DNA from: Actinopolymorpha rutila | Lineage (GTDB): Bacteria > Actinomycetota > Actinomycetes > Propionibacteriales > Actinopolymorphaceae | Assembly (NCBI RefSeq): GCF_013407855.1 | Contig: NZ_JACBZH010000001.1 | Span: forward strand, 5,146,001 to 5,210,000 | DNA: 64,000 bases | Direction of reading: 5' to 3' | Part shown: positions 1 to 8,175 of the stretch, piece after piece | How positions within the stretch are numbered: position 1 is the stretch's first letter | Layout: the number at the start of each line of letters is the position of its first letter | Position numbers and translations under genes: made by a program | The notes under the pieces: generated by a model | What the model saw: only the letters and a program-made list of their open reading frames with translations | The model's database searches: none | What the model was told of the DNA's origin: nothing

Positions 1-1604
1 GCCACCGACTGGGCGCGGGTGAGCAGCGACTGGCGGATCGCGTTGTACTGGGACTGGATCGCGTCCAGCGTCTTCGCGTCGAGCAGCCGCGCCGCGTTGC
101 TCGCGTACACCGCGCAGAGCTGGTCCGACAAGGCGCTGATGCTTGCGACGAGGGCGTCTCTGGTGGTCAGCGCGTGGGAGAGTTCCGCCCTGGTCTGGGT
201 GATCCCCTGCCGGATCGCGTTCAGGGTGGTCTTGTACTCCGTGGTGATCTCGCCGACGTTGTCGCAGTTGATCGTGTTGAGGCCCGCGAGCACCAGCGAG
301 TCACCCACGAAGACGTCGAGGGGTATCGCGAGCGTCAGGAAGAAGCCGAGCTCCAGCGGGGTCAGCGGAGCCGCGACGATGCTCGTCGCCACCACGATCG
401 CCGCGGCGAAGAGGAAGCACAGCGACGCGGTCAGCCAGCACCACCAGTCGCAGTCGCACTGGTCCTCCACCGCGTCCAGCGCCACGACCACCTGGTCGAC
501 CGCCTTCTCCGCCTGAGCGAGCGCGGTGAGCCCCTGGGTCAGGTCGGCGATCCGCTGGTTGACGGCGAGGAGTTCGGCCTCCTGCTCGGCCAGCGGACGG
601 CGTACGGCGTCGACCACCTGCGCGAAGTCGTCCAGCTCGAACTGGATCGGCAGCATCCGCGACTCGATCTGCCGAACCCGGTCGGCGATCCGCTCGGCCT
701 GGTCGCGCAGGTGCTCGTAGCGGAACAACGGGACCGAGGCCGGCGACTGGCCGGTGGGTGTGAGCCGGGCGTCCAGCGCGAGCAGCCGGGCCTTCGCGGT
801 GAACACGCCGGCGATCAGCGGCATCGCCACCGAGGCCCGCAACCGGCCGTCGGTGGCCTGCGGGCTGACGTCCACCGCGACCGCTCCGGTCGACGTGGCG
901 CTGAACACGGTCGCGGGTACGGCCGACCCGAAGTCGACCAGCTCGCTCTCGGCCGGCAGCGGGTCGACGTACCCCGGATCCGGGTCGATCGGCGGCCGCT
1001 CGCCCAGCGTGGGTTCGAGGCGGAAGTCCGGTGAGATCCGCTGCCGCAGCGCGGCCACGTCGAGCAGGGTGAGCCTGGTGAGGTCGCTGTGGTCGGCACA
1101 CCAGTTGCCGTAGTCGTCCTTGCTGATGGCCGCGGTCAGCCGGTCCACGAGCGCGGTCCGCCGGGCACCGAGCTCGTCGAAGACCTGGCCGGCCAGCTGG
1201 GCGGTCGCGCGTACGGTCGGGTCGGTCGTCTCCGGGCTGACCGCGCGTTCGTAGAAGATCCGCGCGTTGGCGGCGTCACCACGCAGGAAGTACCTGTCGG
1301 CGATGCCCACGTGCGCCCGGGCGAGCTTCTCGTGCCGCAGGAACTCGTAGTGCGCCGACAGCTTCCCGCCTGGCGGCAGTTCGGCGGCGGCGCGCAACGC
1401 GGTGCCGAGGTGGCCGCGGCCGATCAGGTCCTCGACCCTGGCCAGGACCGTCTCGACCTCGGTGCTCTTCGGAAGCTCGTGAGCCGGCGCCGCGTCCGGC
1501 GCAACGAGGTTGTCCCGGTCGGCGGACGGAAGCACTTCGCTGCCGAGCAGACCGGCCTGGACGAACTCACGGCGCGACGCCTGCCCGGGATCCTGCACCG
1601 ACAT
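1..1604 (-). CDS. Partial large helical protein with coil-hydrophobic hairpin-coil layout
   Basis: The frame opens at an ATG preceded by GGGAG and stays open through the left edge of the window, so about 534 codons are seen and the C-terminus is missing. I do not recognise the family. Residues about 85-125 look TPR-like and about 180-220 form a Pro/Asp-rich linker. Residues about 290-380 form a coiled-coil-like helix. Residues 385-435 are a strongly hydrophobic double segment introduced by the Cys/Trp patch CDCDWWCW, and from about 440 a second long amphipathic helix begins. Coil, hydrophobic hairpin, coil is the layout of alpha pore-forming toxins of the HBL/Nhe/ClyA type, but that comparison rests on layout only. 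SRREF near the N-terminus resembles a twin-arginine motif without a hydrophobic core, so export is not shown. Confidence 0.75.
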   Translation of the reverse strand, partial: MSVQDPGQASRREFVQAGLLGSEVLPSADRDNLVAPDAAPAHELPKSTEVETVLARVEDLIGRGHLGTALRAAAELPPGGKLSAHYEFLRHEKLARAHVGIADRYFLRGDAANARIFYERAVSPETTDPTVRATAQLAGQVFDELGARRTALVDRLTAAISKDDYGNWCADHSDLTRLTLLDVAALRQRISPDFRLEPTLGERPPIDPDPGYVDPLPAESELVDFGSAVPATVFSATSTGAVAVDVSPQATDGRLRASVAMPLIAGVFTAKARLLALDARLTPTGQSPASVPLFRYEHLRDQAERIADRVRQIESRMLPIQFELDDFAQVVDAVRRPLAEQEAELLAVNQRIADLTQGLTALAQAEKAVDQVVVALDAVEDQCDCDWWCWLTASLCFLFAAAIVVATSIVAAPLTPLELGFFLTLAIPLDVFVGDSLVLAGLNTINCDNVGEITTEYKTTLNAIRQGITQTRAELSHALTTRDALVASISALSDQLCAVYASNAARLLDAKTLDAIQSQYNAIRQSLLTRAQSV

Positions 1605-1787
1605 GGCGGGTCTCCCTTCCCGCGAGCCGGCCGGCCTCGATCGCCGGGTCCCTCGGGCTCCGCGGTGCGCATCATTGTTCAACCCGTACCTGCGAACGAC
1701 GCCCGAATGCGGAAATCCTCCCGCCCCATCCGCGGTGCGCTGTCGCCCGCGTCGTTTCCGCCCGCACGTTGCCGTACGCGTCATGAT

Positions 1788-2675
1788 GTGGGGGTGGACC
1801 TCGACGAAGCGGCGCGGGAGCTGTACGGCCTGGCACCGGAGGACTTCACCTCGGCCCGCAACAAGCTGGCCGACCAGGCCAAGGCCGACGGTGACGCGGC
1901 CGCGGGCAAGGCGATCAGGGAGCTGAAGAAGCCCACCCTCGCCGCGTGGCTCGCCAACCAGCTCGTCCGCGCCGAAGCCGACCGCATCGACGACCTCGTC
2001 CAGCTCGGCGACGACCTGCGTGACGCGCACGCGTCCCGCGACGGCGACCGGATGCGCGAGCTCACCTCGCAGCGGATCTCGCTCGTCCGCGACCTCGGCC
2101 GGGCCGCCCGCGACCTCGCGAAGAAAACCGGCCACAAGGTCACCGACACCGTGGGCGACCGGCTCGCGGAGACTCTCGACGCCGCCTCGGTCGACACCGA
2201 CGCCGCGCGGCTGCTGGGTACCGGCCGGCTGACCAGTGCGCTGCGGCACGTGGGGTTCGGCGTGGTCGACGAGTCCGGCGAGCCGGCCGAGGTGACCCCG
2301 ATCAGCACCGCGCGGGAGCGCCGGGCGAACGGGAAGAAAGCCACGAAGAAGCAGGCCGGCAGACCTACCCAGGCCGACAAGCGTGCGGAGGAACGCCGGC
2401 GCAAGGAGGCCCGCGAGAAGCTCGACCGGGCCGAGGCGGAGCTGGCCGAGGCCGAGGAGGCGCGGGCGCAGGCCGAGGCCGAGCTGGACGCCAACGAGCA
2501 CCACGTCGAGGACATGCGGACCGCGGTCGAACGCCTGACCGACGAACTGGAGAAGGCACAGGCCGAGCTGGAACGCGCCGAACACCGGACCGGCTCGCTG
2601 GAACGCGCCCTCACCAGGGCCGGCCGCGCCGCCACCTCCGCCCGCAGGCGACGCGACTCACTGGCGGAGGACTGA
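1788..2675 (+). CDS. Hypothetical protein with C-terminal coiled coil
   Basis: This 295-residue protein has a globular helical N-terminal half (LYGLAPEDFTSARNKLA near residue 12, then LAAWLANQLVR near 50). A Lys/Ala-rich linker follows, and about residues 195-290 are almost pure Glu/Ala/Arg heptad helix. The GTG at 1788 is chosen because the conserved-looking protein begins there; a second GTG at 1794 is equally possible and neither has a good Shine-Dalgarno site. The frame is open far upstream to 1089, but that part lies antisense to the preceding gene and has no domain character. Similar proteins are common as hypothetical proteins in actinomycetes. Function is unknown. Confidence 0.75.
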   Translation: MGVDLDEAARELYGLAPEDFTSARNKLADQAKADGDAAAGKAIRELKKPTLAAWLANQLVRAEADRIDDLVQLGDDLRDAHASRDGDRMRELTSQRISLVRDLGRAARDLAKKTGHKVTDTVGDRLAETLDAASVDTDAARLLGTGRLTSALRHVGFGVVDESGEPAEVTPISTARERRANGKKATKKQAGRPTQADKRAEERRRKEAREKLDRAEAELAEAEEARAQAEAELDANEHHVEDMRTAVERLTDELEKAQAELERAEHRTGSLERALTRAGRAATSARRRRDSLAED

Positions 2676-2711
2676 CGCGGGGAACCGATCAGCCCGGGCC
2701 CCTGCCGAAGG

Positions 2712-2752
2712 GATCTCGGAAGAGTGATCCCGGAAAGTGATCTCGAAAAACT
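2712..2752. repeat. Three degenerate 13-14 bp tandem units
   Basis: GATCTCGGAAGAGT (2712), GATCCCGGAAAGT (2726) and GATCTCGAAAAACT (2739) follow one another without gaps. They lie between the coiled-coil gene and the MerR operator, just upstream of the MerR promoter. They could be regulator sites or a slippage product. Confidence 0.5.
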
Positions 2753-2769
2753 ATGGGCAGCGGCACTAT

Positions 2770-2788
2770 CGGATAGTTAAGCTATCCG
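2770..2788 (+). promoter_or_regulatory. MerR operator overlapping a leaderless promoter
   Basis: CGGATAG (2770-2776) and CTATCCG (2782-2788) form a perfect 7-bp inverted repeat around TTAAG. The -10-like TAAGCT (2778-2783) lies inside it and ends 6 nt before the ATG at 2790, which is the spacing of leaderless actinomycete transcripts. A dyad at this position would let the MerR protein control its own gene. Confidence 0.7.
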
Positions 2789-2789
2789 T

Positions 2790-3455
2790 ATGCGGATGGC
2801 AGAGCTGAGCCGAGTGAGCGGGGTCCCGGTCCCGACGATCAAGTACTACCTGCGCGAGGGCCTGCTCCCCGCCGGCCGGCTCACCCCGCCCAACCAGGCC
2901 AGCTACGACCGGTCCCACACCCGGCGGCTGACCCTGATCCGCGCACTGACCGACGTGGGCGGCATGTCCATCGCCACCGCTCGCGTCGTGCTGTCGGTGA
3001 TCGACGATCCGGACAGGACGGTCCGCCAGAAGCTCGGCGCCACCATCAGTTCGCTCGGCGACATCCAGGCGGGCGGTGTGGCCGACGGGACCAACCGCGC
3101 CGACCGGGCCGACGAGGAGCACGTGCAGGCGACGAAAACGGTCGACGACCTGCTCGAACGCCGCGGCTGGCGCGTCGAGGAGGCCAGCCCGGCCCGGGCC
3201 GCTGCCGCCGACGTGCTCGCCCGGCTGGACCGGCTGGGCCAGCACCGGGCGATCGCGGCGCTCGACGGCTACGCCGAGGTGGCCGAGCTCGCCGCCACGA
3301 CCGACCTCGACGTCGTCGCCGGGATCGAGGACGAGGACGAACTCGTCGAGACCGCGCTGGTCGGCACCGTCCTCGGCGACGCACTGATCGTCGCGTTACG
3401 CCGGCTCGCGCAGGAACACCTTTCCGGCAACCGCTACCGAACACCACCGCGCTGA
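2790..3455 (+). CDS. MerR-family transcriptional regulator
   Basis: The 221-residue protein begins with a winged-helix MerR domain (residues 1-75; MAELSRVSGVPVPTIKYYLREG is the recognition region). A helical effector domain of about 145 residues follows, with no conserved Cys cluster, so metal sensing is unlikely. This is longer than the small metal-type MerR proteins and resembles actinomycete regulators with an uncharacterised effector domain. The ATG at 2790 directly follows a perfect dyad and needs no Shine-Dalgarno site if the transcript is leaderless. The membrane-protein gene 27 bp downstream is probably co-transcribed. The effector is unknown. Confidence 0.92.
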   Translation: MRMAELSRVSGVPVPTIKYYLREGLLPAGRLTPPNQASYDRSHTRRLTLIRALTDVGGMSIATARVVLSVIDDPDRTVRQKLGATISSLGDIQAGGVADGTNRADRADEEHVQATKTVDDLLERRGWRVEEASPARAAAADVLARLDRLGQHRAIAALDGYAEVAELAATTDLDVVAGIEDEDELVETALVGTVLGDALIVALRRLAQEHLSGNRYRTPPR

Positions 3456-3482
3456 CCGCGCACCATCCGACCGGGGGGACTC

Positions 3483-4559
3483 ATGACCTCTGTGCCCGAA
3501 CCATCCGTGCCGACCTCGACCGCCCACCACCGTTCCGGGCGCCCCGAACGCCGCGACCGCCTCGCCGGGGTGACGTTCTCCCAGGCGTTCGGGTGGCACC
3601 GCCCGCTGATGACGCTCGCCGTCGCCATGGCGGCCGTCGCCGTCGTCGGAGTCGTCGGCCTGTTCGCCGACCACCGCGTACTCACCGGCATGCCCATCTG
3701 GGCCAAGCCGACGAAGTTCGCGGTCTCGATCCTGATCTACTCGGTCACCTGGGCGTGGCTGATCTCCCAGCTTCGAAACCTCCGCCGGACCGCGTGGTGG
3801 ATGGGTACCGTCTCAGCCGTCGGCCTGATGGTGGAGATGGTGGTCATCGTCGGCCAGGTCCTCCGCGGTACGACGAGCCACTTCAACGAGACCACCCCGC
3901 TGAACGGCGCGCTCTGGCAGGCGATGGGCATCTCGATCGCGTTCGTGTGGGTGGCCACGCTGGTCGTCTGCGTGATCCTGTTCCGCAACCCCGGCCCGGA
4001 CCGCGCCCGCACCCTCGCCGTTCGGGCCGGCGGACTCGTCGCACTGCTCGGCATGGGGCTCGGTTTCCTGATGGTGATTCCGACCGCACAACAGCTCGCG
4101 ACGGACTCCTCGATCATGGGCGCGCACACCGTCGGGCTCGCCGACGGTGGCCCCGGGCTCCCGTTGCTGGGCTGGAGCACCGTCGGCGGCGACCTGCGGA
4201 TTCCTCACTTCGTCGGCATGCACGCGCTGCAGTTGATCCCGTTGGCCGCGCTGCTGCTGGAGTTCCTGGCCCGTGGCCTGCCTGTGCTGCGGGTGCCCGC
4301 CGTTCGGCTGCGGCTGCTCGTGGTGGCGGTTTCGGCGTACGTCGCGGTGCTGGCGCTGCTCACCTGGCAGGCGCTTCGCGGGCAGTCGATCGTGCACCCG
4401 GACGCCCTGACCGGCACCGTGGCGGCCGTCGTCCTGGTCGGCGCGGTCGCCGGCGTCCTCGGGGCGCTGCGGGCCGGCCGTGGACGGGACCTCGGCGGCG
4501 ACATCGGGGGTGACCCCGACGCCGGTCACCAGCAGACGATGGTCTCCCCCGTCAGGTGA
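3483..4559 (+). CDS. Polytopic membrane protein of unknown function
   Basis: The 358-residue protein has about eight transmembrane segments between residues 38 and 335, after a hydrophilic N-terminal tail of about 35 residues. Striking polar motifs sit between helices: GMPIWAKPTKFAVS near residue 70, FNETTPLNG near 137 and RIPHFVGMHALQ near 240. The embedded His and Lys residues hint at a channel, redox or heme-type function, but I recognise no characterised family. The start ATG follows GGGGGGA. It lies just downstream of the MerR regulator and is its most likely target. Its 3' end overlaps the converging SDR gene by 34 bp. Confidence 0.85.
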   Translation: MTSVPEPSVPTSTAHHRSGRPERRDRLAGVTFSQAFGWHRPLMTLAVAMAAVAVVGVVGLFADHRVLTGMPIWAKPTKFAVSILIYSVTWAWLISQLRNLRRTAWWMGTVSAVGLMVEMVVIVGQVLRGTTSHFNETTPLNGALWQAMGISIAFVWVATLVVCVILFRNPGPDRARTLAVRAGGLVALLGMGLGFLMVIPTAQQLATDSSIMGAHTVGLADGGPGLPLLGWSTVGGDLRIPHFVGMHALQLIPLAALLLEFLARGLPVLRVPAVRLRLLVVAVSAYVAVLALLTWQALRGQSIVHPDALTGTVAAVVLVGAVAGVLGALRAGRGRDLGGDIGGDPDAGHQQTMVSPVR

Positions 4560-5335
4560 TCGGAGGCCGAACTCACCAGGAACAACACGATCGAGGCCAT
4601 GTCGTCGGGCTGGGCGACCTGTTGCAGACGCGACCGGTCGCTCTGGTCCGCGACGTTCCGGGTGGCGAGGAACCGGCCGGTGTAGGTCGGTGCGGGCGAG
4701 ATGCAGTTGACGTTGACGTCGTACGGGCGGAGCTCCTCGGCCAGGCAGCGGGTGTAGTGGGAGTTGGCCGCCTTGGCCGCGGCGTAGATGATGCCGTTGC
4801 GGGCGGGGATGTGCCCGGCGACCGAACCCACGTTGACGATCTTGCCGGTACGCCGTTCCCGCATGTGCCGGCCGGCGAACTTGCAGGTGTACATCGTGGT
4901 GAGCACGTTGCGTTCGACGACCGCGCGGATGTCGTCGGGGTCGATGTCGAGGGCGTCGTTGGGATCCGGGCGCGGGCCGGTGGCGCCGATGTCCCCGCCG
5001 GCGTTGTTCACCAGGATGTCCAGCCGGCCGAGCTCCTCGACGGTCCGCGCCACCAGCCGCTCGGCCGCGGCCGGGTCGGTCAGGTCCGCGGGGACGAACG
5101 CGGACTGCCGGCCGAGCGCGCGTACCTCCTCGGCGACCGCCTCACCGGACTCGGCCTCGCCGAACTCCGCTGCCGCCCGGTCGTCGACGTCGTGGACGAC
5201 GACATCCGCACCGCGCCGGGCGAGGTGCAGGGCGTAGTGCCGGCCGAGGCCGCGGCTGGACCCCGTCACCAGCGCGGCCCGGCCGGCCAGGTCCTGGTTC
5301 TGGTACTGGTTCTGGTCTGCCTTTTCCGTCGTCAT
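4526..5335 (-). CDS. SDR-family oxidoreductase (third gene of catabolic operon)
   Basis: This classical short-chain dehydrogenase has 269 residues. The Rossmann motif TGSSRGLG is near residue 23, NNAGGD near 105 and the catalytic YAAAKAA near 182, so an NAD(P)-linked oxidation of a sugar or polyol hydroxyl is likely. The ATG overlaps the stop of the isomerase gene (ATGA, 5332-5335), which implies translational coupling. The N-terminus carries a short Gln/Asn-rich repeat (QNQYQNQ). The C-terminus ends at ETIVCW, where most SDRs continue to a VDGG-type tail, and the last 34 bp are antisense to the membrane-protein gene. Either the tail is naturally short or it was lost. Confidence 0.9.
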   Translation of the reverse strand: MTTEKADQNQYQNQDLAGRAALVTGSSRGLGRHYALHLARRGADVVVHDVDDRAAAEFGEAESGEAVAEEVRALGRQSAFVPADLTDPAAAERLVARTVEELGRLDILVNNAGGDIGATGPRPDPNDALDIDPDDIRAVVERNVLTTMYTCKFAGRHMRERRTGKIVNVGSVAGHIPARNGIIYAAAKAANSHYTRCLAEELRPYDVNVNCISPAPTYTGRFLATRNVADQSDRSRLQQVAQPDDMASIVLFLVSSASDHLTGETIVCW

Positions 5336-6399
5336 GCCCGCCCTCCGTGCCAGTCCTGCAGGGTGCGGACGTAGGCGATGCTCTGCAGCAGTTGGCGTTC
5401 CTCGTACGCGACGATCTCCTCCACCGACTCGCCTCGCTCGTACGGCGTACGCCAGTCGCCACCCGACGGCCGGGCGTTCGCCTGGACGACGCCCAGCGCC
5501 TGCGCGAGCTGCGCCGACGTCCGCGGCGGGTAGTCCGGCCAGAAGTCGGCCGCCAGGACGCGGATGTGACGGGCCTCCAGCGCACCCAGCTCGATCGCCA
5601 TGCTCACTCCGGGCGCGTGCTCGGCGAGCATGCCGAGCAGGGCCGGGAAGTCGGTCAGCCCCTGGCCGAGCGGGCACCGGACGAGCCGGTAGCCCTCCTC
5701 GCTGAGCCACGTCCAGTAGTCCTTCAGGTGCACGTTCTTCACGTACGGCGCGACCCGGCGGAAGTAGTCGATCGGCTCCTCCGCGGTGGCCAGCGGGTTG
5801 CCGGTGTCGAGGTTGATCCCGAAGTGGGCCGAGCCGATCGACTCGCACAGGTCGAGGAGTTCCTCCGACGCGAGGTCCTGGTGGTTCTCCACGGCGAGGG
5901 TGACGCCGACCTGCTCGGCGAGTTCGGTGGCCGCTTGCAGCTTGGTGGCCACGTCGTCAAGGAACGCTTGCCAGCGGGCGGCGAGCGGGCGCCGGTCGCC
6001 GCCGATCTTCGCCCCGCCGATGACGGTACGCACGACCGGGGCGCCGACCCGTACGGCCAGCTCGAACACCCGGCCCAGCGCCTCCGGGTCGAAGCCGGCT
6101 GTGTCGACGGTGACGAACAGCCCGTGCTCGGCGGCGTACTTCCCCAGTGCCTCCGGACTGTCGGCCCGCTCGGAGCGGTCGGGTGTCTCGCCGGGCTCGC
6201 GGCGGGTGCTCGGTGCCTCGCCGGCCAGCATGGTCGCGGGCAGCTCCACTCCCGCCAGGCCGAACCGGACCGCCTGGTCCATCACGTCCCGCGCGGTGAC
6301 CGGCGGGCGACCGGCCTTGGGATGCAGGCCCATGCTGTACGTCGTTCCGTAGACCGACAGGCCGACCCGAAGCGGCGCGGACGTACTCGCGGCGCTCAC
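5332..6399 (-). CDS. Sugar phosphate isomerase/epimerase (AP endonuclease 2-like TIM barrel)
   Basis: The 355-residue protein has the TIM-barrel metal signature: Glu in VENHQD (about residue 177), Asp in GINLDTGN (about 203), His in KNVHLKDY (about 230) and Glu in AIELGA (about 270). Such enzymes isomerise or epimerise keto-sugars and inosose compounds with a divalent metal. The gene is sandwiched between two SDR genes with 4-nt ATGA overlaps on both sides, so one operon makes all three. This points to an oxidise-isomerise-reduce route for a sugar or cyclitol. The substrate cannot be named from sequence. Confidence 0.9.
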   Translation of the reverse strand: MSAASTSAPLRVGLSVYGTTYSMGLHPKAGRPPVTARDVMDQAVRFGLAGVELPATMLAGEAPSTRREPGETPDRSERADSPEALGKYAAEHGLFVTVDTAGFDPEALGRVFELAVRVGAPVVRTVIGGAKIGGDRRPLAARWQAFLDDVATKLQAATELAEQVGVTLAVENHQDLASEELLDLCESIGSAHFGINLDTGNPLATAEEPIDYFRRVAPYVKNVHLKDYWTWLSEEGYRLVRCPLGQGLTDFPALLGMLAEHAPGVSMAIELGALEARHIRVLAADFWPDYPPRTSAQLAQALGVVQANARPSGGDWRTPYERGESVEEIVAYEERQLLQSIAYVRTLQDWHGGRA

Positions 6400-7163
6400 T
6401 GGGCGGTCCAGCCGCCGTCAACGACCAGCGTCGAACCGGTCATGAAACTCGACGCCGCCGAGGCCAGGAAGATCGCCGCGCCGGCGAGTTCCTCCGGGTT
6501 TCCCCAACGCCCCAACGGGATCCGGTCGACGAAGTACTTGTTGGTCTCGGGGTTCTCGATCACCGGGATGTTGAGGTCGGTGGCGAACGGCCCCGGGCAC
6601 AACGCGTTCACGGTGATGCCGTGACCGGCCCACTCCAGCGCGAGCACCTTGGTCAGCTGCATGACCGCGGCCTTGCTGGAGCAGTAGGCCGTACGGTCGG
6701 GCAGCGCGGACACCCCGAGCATGGAGCCCACGTTGATCACCCGCCCGTACCCCTGCGCCTTCATGTGCGGCGAAACCGCCCTGGCGCACAGGTAGGGAGC
6801 CTTGAGGTTGGTGGCCTGCACGAGGTCCCAGCTCTCCTCGTCGAACTCCTCCACCGGCTTGCGGATGTTCACCCCCGCGTTGTTGACCAGAATGTCGAGG
6901 TGCCCGAACTCCGCCACCGTCGCGGCCACGGCGTTGTTCACGTCGGCCGCCCTGGTGACGTCGGCGCCGATGCCCAGCGTGCGCCGGCCGGTCTCCTGAC
7001 CGATGTCGGCCGCCGCCTTCTCCGCCTGGGCCTGCTGCCGGCTGACGACGGCGACGTCCGCGCCGGCACCGGCCAGCGCCTTGGCCATCACCAGCCCCAG
7101 ACCGCGGTTCCCGCCGGTGATCAGGGCGACCCGACCGCCGAGCTCGAACGACTCCAGACCCAT
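6396..7163 (-). CDS. SDR-family oxidoreductase (first gene of catabolic operon)
   Basis: This is a 255-residue classical SDR of gluconate 5-dehydrogenase type. It has TGGNRGLG near residue 17, NNAGVN near 95, YCSSKAA near 160 and a normal VVDGGWTAQ end. The ATG at 7163 is chosen over upstream in-frame codons because AGGAAGG lies 8 nt before it. It is the promoter-proximal gene of the SDR-isomerase-SDR operon, and its stop overlaps the next start (ATGA). A weak dyad at 7265-7281 may control it. Confidence 0.92.
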   Translation of the reverse strand: MGLESFELGGRVALITGGNRGLGLVMAKALAGAGADVAVVSRQQAQAEKAAADIGQETGRRTLGIGADVTRAADVNNAVAATVAEFGHLDILVNNAGVNIRKPVEEFDEESWDLVQATNLKAPYLCARAVSPHMKAQGYGRVINVGSMLGVSALPDRTAYCSSKAAVMQLTKVLALEWAGHGITVNALCPGPFATDLNIPVIENPETNKYFVDRIPLGRWGNPEELAGAAIFLASAASSFMTGSTLVVDGGWTAQ

Positions 7164-7264
7164 GAACGCGAACCTTCCTCGTCGGTGACACGACCACCGC
7201 TCGGCCCCTTCATCGACGCTGATCAACACTCGTCGCGTCCAGTCCTCGCGTTGTCTCCTGCCGC

Positions 7265-7281
7265 GTCAACGTAGCGCTGAC
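7265..7281. promoter_or_regulatory. Weak dyad upstream of the SDR operon
   Basis: GTCA and TGAC arms bracket a 9-nt core containing AGCGCT, about 100 bp upstream of the SDR start at 7163. Twelve of 17 positions are symmetric. The form suits a LacI or GntR regulator, but support is slight. Confidence 0.3.
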
Positions 7282-7342
7282 ACCGGCCGCCGAGGGGCTC
7301 TCAGTCCGGGACCGGCAGGCCGGTTCCGACGCGGGCGCGCTC

Positions 7343-7370
7343 TTAGGGTCTGTCCTGCGGACCCTAAGCT
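7343..7370 (+). promoter_or_regulatory. Inverted repeat overlapping a near-leaderless promoter
   Basis: TTAGGGTC (7343-7350) and GACCCTAA (7360-7367) are perfect 8-bp arms with a 9-nt spacer. The right arm overlaps the -10-like TAAGCT (7365-7370), which ends 8 nt before the GTG at 7379. Repressor binding here would block transcription of that gene; the same dyad could also act as a small terminator hairpin. Confidence 0.5.
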
Positions 7371-7378
7371 CCGGTCCC

Positions 7379-8014
7379 GTGTCCGAATCCGACCAGGCCG
7401 ACCCGGTGAACGCGGAGCGCATCGCCCGGGCGAAGCTGCGACTCGACGCGGCGCACCGACTGCTGGCCCACCTGGACCTGCCGGCCCGCTGGAGCCGGTA
7501 CGGCAACCCGGTGCTGTGCGGCGCCACGGCGTACGACCTGATCGTCGAACCCGACATCGACCTGGAGGTCTTCGTCGACGCCCCGTCCATCGACGACGGT
7601 TTCGAGGTGCTCCACGAGGTGGCGAAGCTCCCCGGCGTCGTCCGGTGCGCGTTCTCCAACCACCTGAACTCGCCCGACCACGGGCTGTACTGGCGCATCG
7701 TCTGCGACCACGAGGGGATCCGCTGGAACATCGACAACTGGCTGTTCGCCCGCGATCACCCGGGACCGGTCAGCGCGCGCCTGGTCGAGCCGATGCTCGC
7801 CGCGCTGAACCCGGCGACCCGGTCGGCCGTGCTGGAGATCAAGGAGGAGGCGTACGCCCGGAACGAGCCGCTGCAGGGCATCTGGGTCTACCGCGCCGTG
7901 CTTGACGACGGAGTGCGCGGGTACCCGGCCTTTCGCGACTGGTTGCGCGGCGTCGACACCGACGCACTCACCGGCTGGACTCCCCGACCGTGTGGCGATG
8001 GCCCGCCAACCTGA
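7379..8014 (+). CDS. Nucleotidyltransferase-like hypothetical protein
   Basis: The 211-residue protein has the pattern of a nucleotidyltransferase fold: YGNPVLCGATAYDL (about residues 41-54) followed by EPDIDLEVFVD (57-67), which places the paired acidic residues after a Gly-x-Ala turn. The usual GS(x)AxG is not exact, so activity is uncertain. The rest is helical with several Trp residues. The GTG start follows an inverted repeat and a TAAGCT -10 box. It is transcribed away from the SDR operon. No neighbour suggests a substrate; similar proteins are annotated as hypothetical. Confidence 0.75.
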   Translation: MSESDQADPVNAERIARAKLRLDAAHRLLAHLDLPARWSRYGNPVLCGATAYDLIVEPDIDLEVFVDAPSIDDGFEVLHEVAKLPGVVRCAFSNHLNSPDHGLYWRIVCDHEGIRWNIDNWLFARDHPGPVSARLVEPMLAALNPATRSAVLEIKEEAYARNEPLQGIWVYRAVLDDGVRGYPAFRDWLRGVDTDALTGWTPRPCGDGPPT

Positions 8015-8038
8015 GCCGCGACGTCGTGTGACGACGGC

Positions 8039-8066
8039 TTGTGTCAATCGCGGACCTGCGTACTCT
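8039..8066 (+). promoter_or_regulatory. Probable promoter of the GAF-ANTAR operon
   Basis: TTGTGT (8039-8044) and TACTCT (8061-8066) are separated by 16 bp and fit a housekeeping sigma promoter. Transcription from about 8073 would give a 200-nt leader before the first GAF-ANTAR gene, containing a 34-codon ORF with a good Shine-Dalgarno site. Confidence 0.5.
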
Positions 8067-8175
8067 GTAACACCGAAGACAACACCGGAGACCGTGACTG
8101 CATCGGTGCGTCGATCCGACCTGCGGGGAGCCGACGAGAACGGCCTGTTCCTGCCGCGTGGGAGAAGGGCGATGC

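Noticed and set aside
1089-1787. Long upstream extension of the coiled-coil gene
   Set aside because: It overlaps the minus-strand gene at the left edge and has no gene-like composition; the protein proper starts near 1788.
5336-5848. Upstream extension of the 4526-5335 SDR
   Set aside because: It covers the isomerase gene; the ATG overlapping the isomerase stop gives a normal SDR start.
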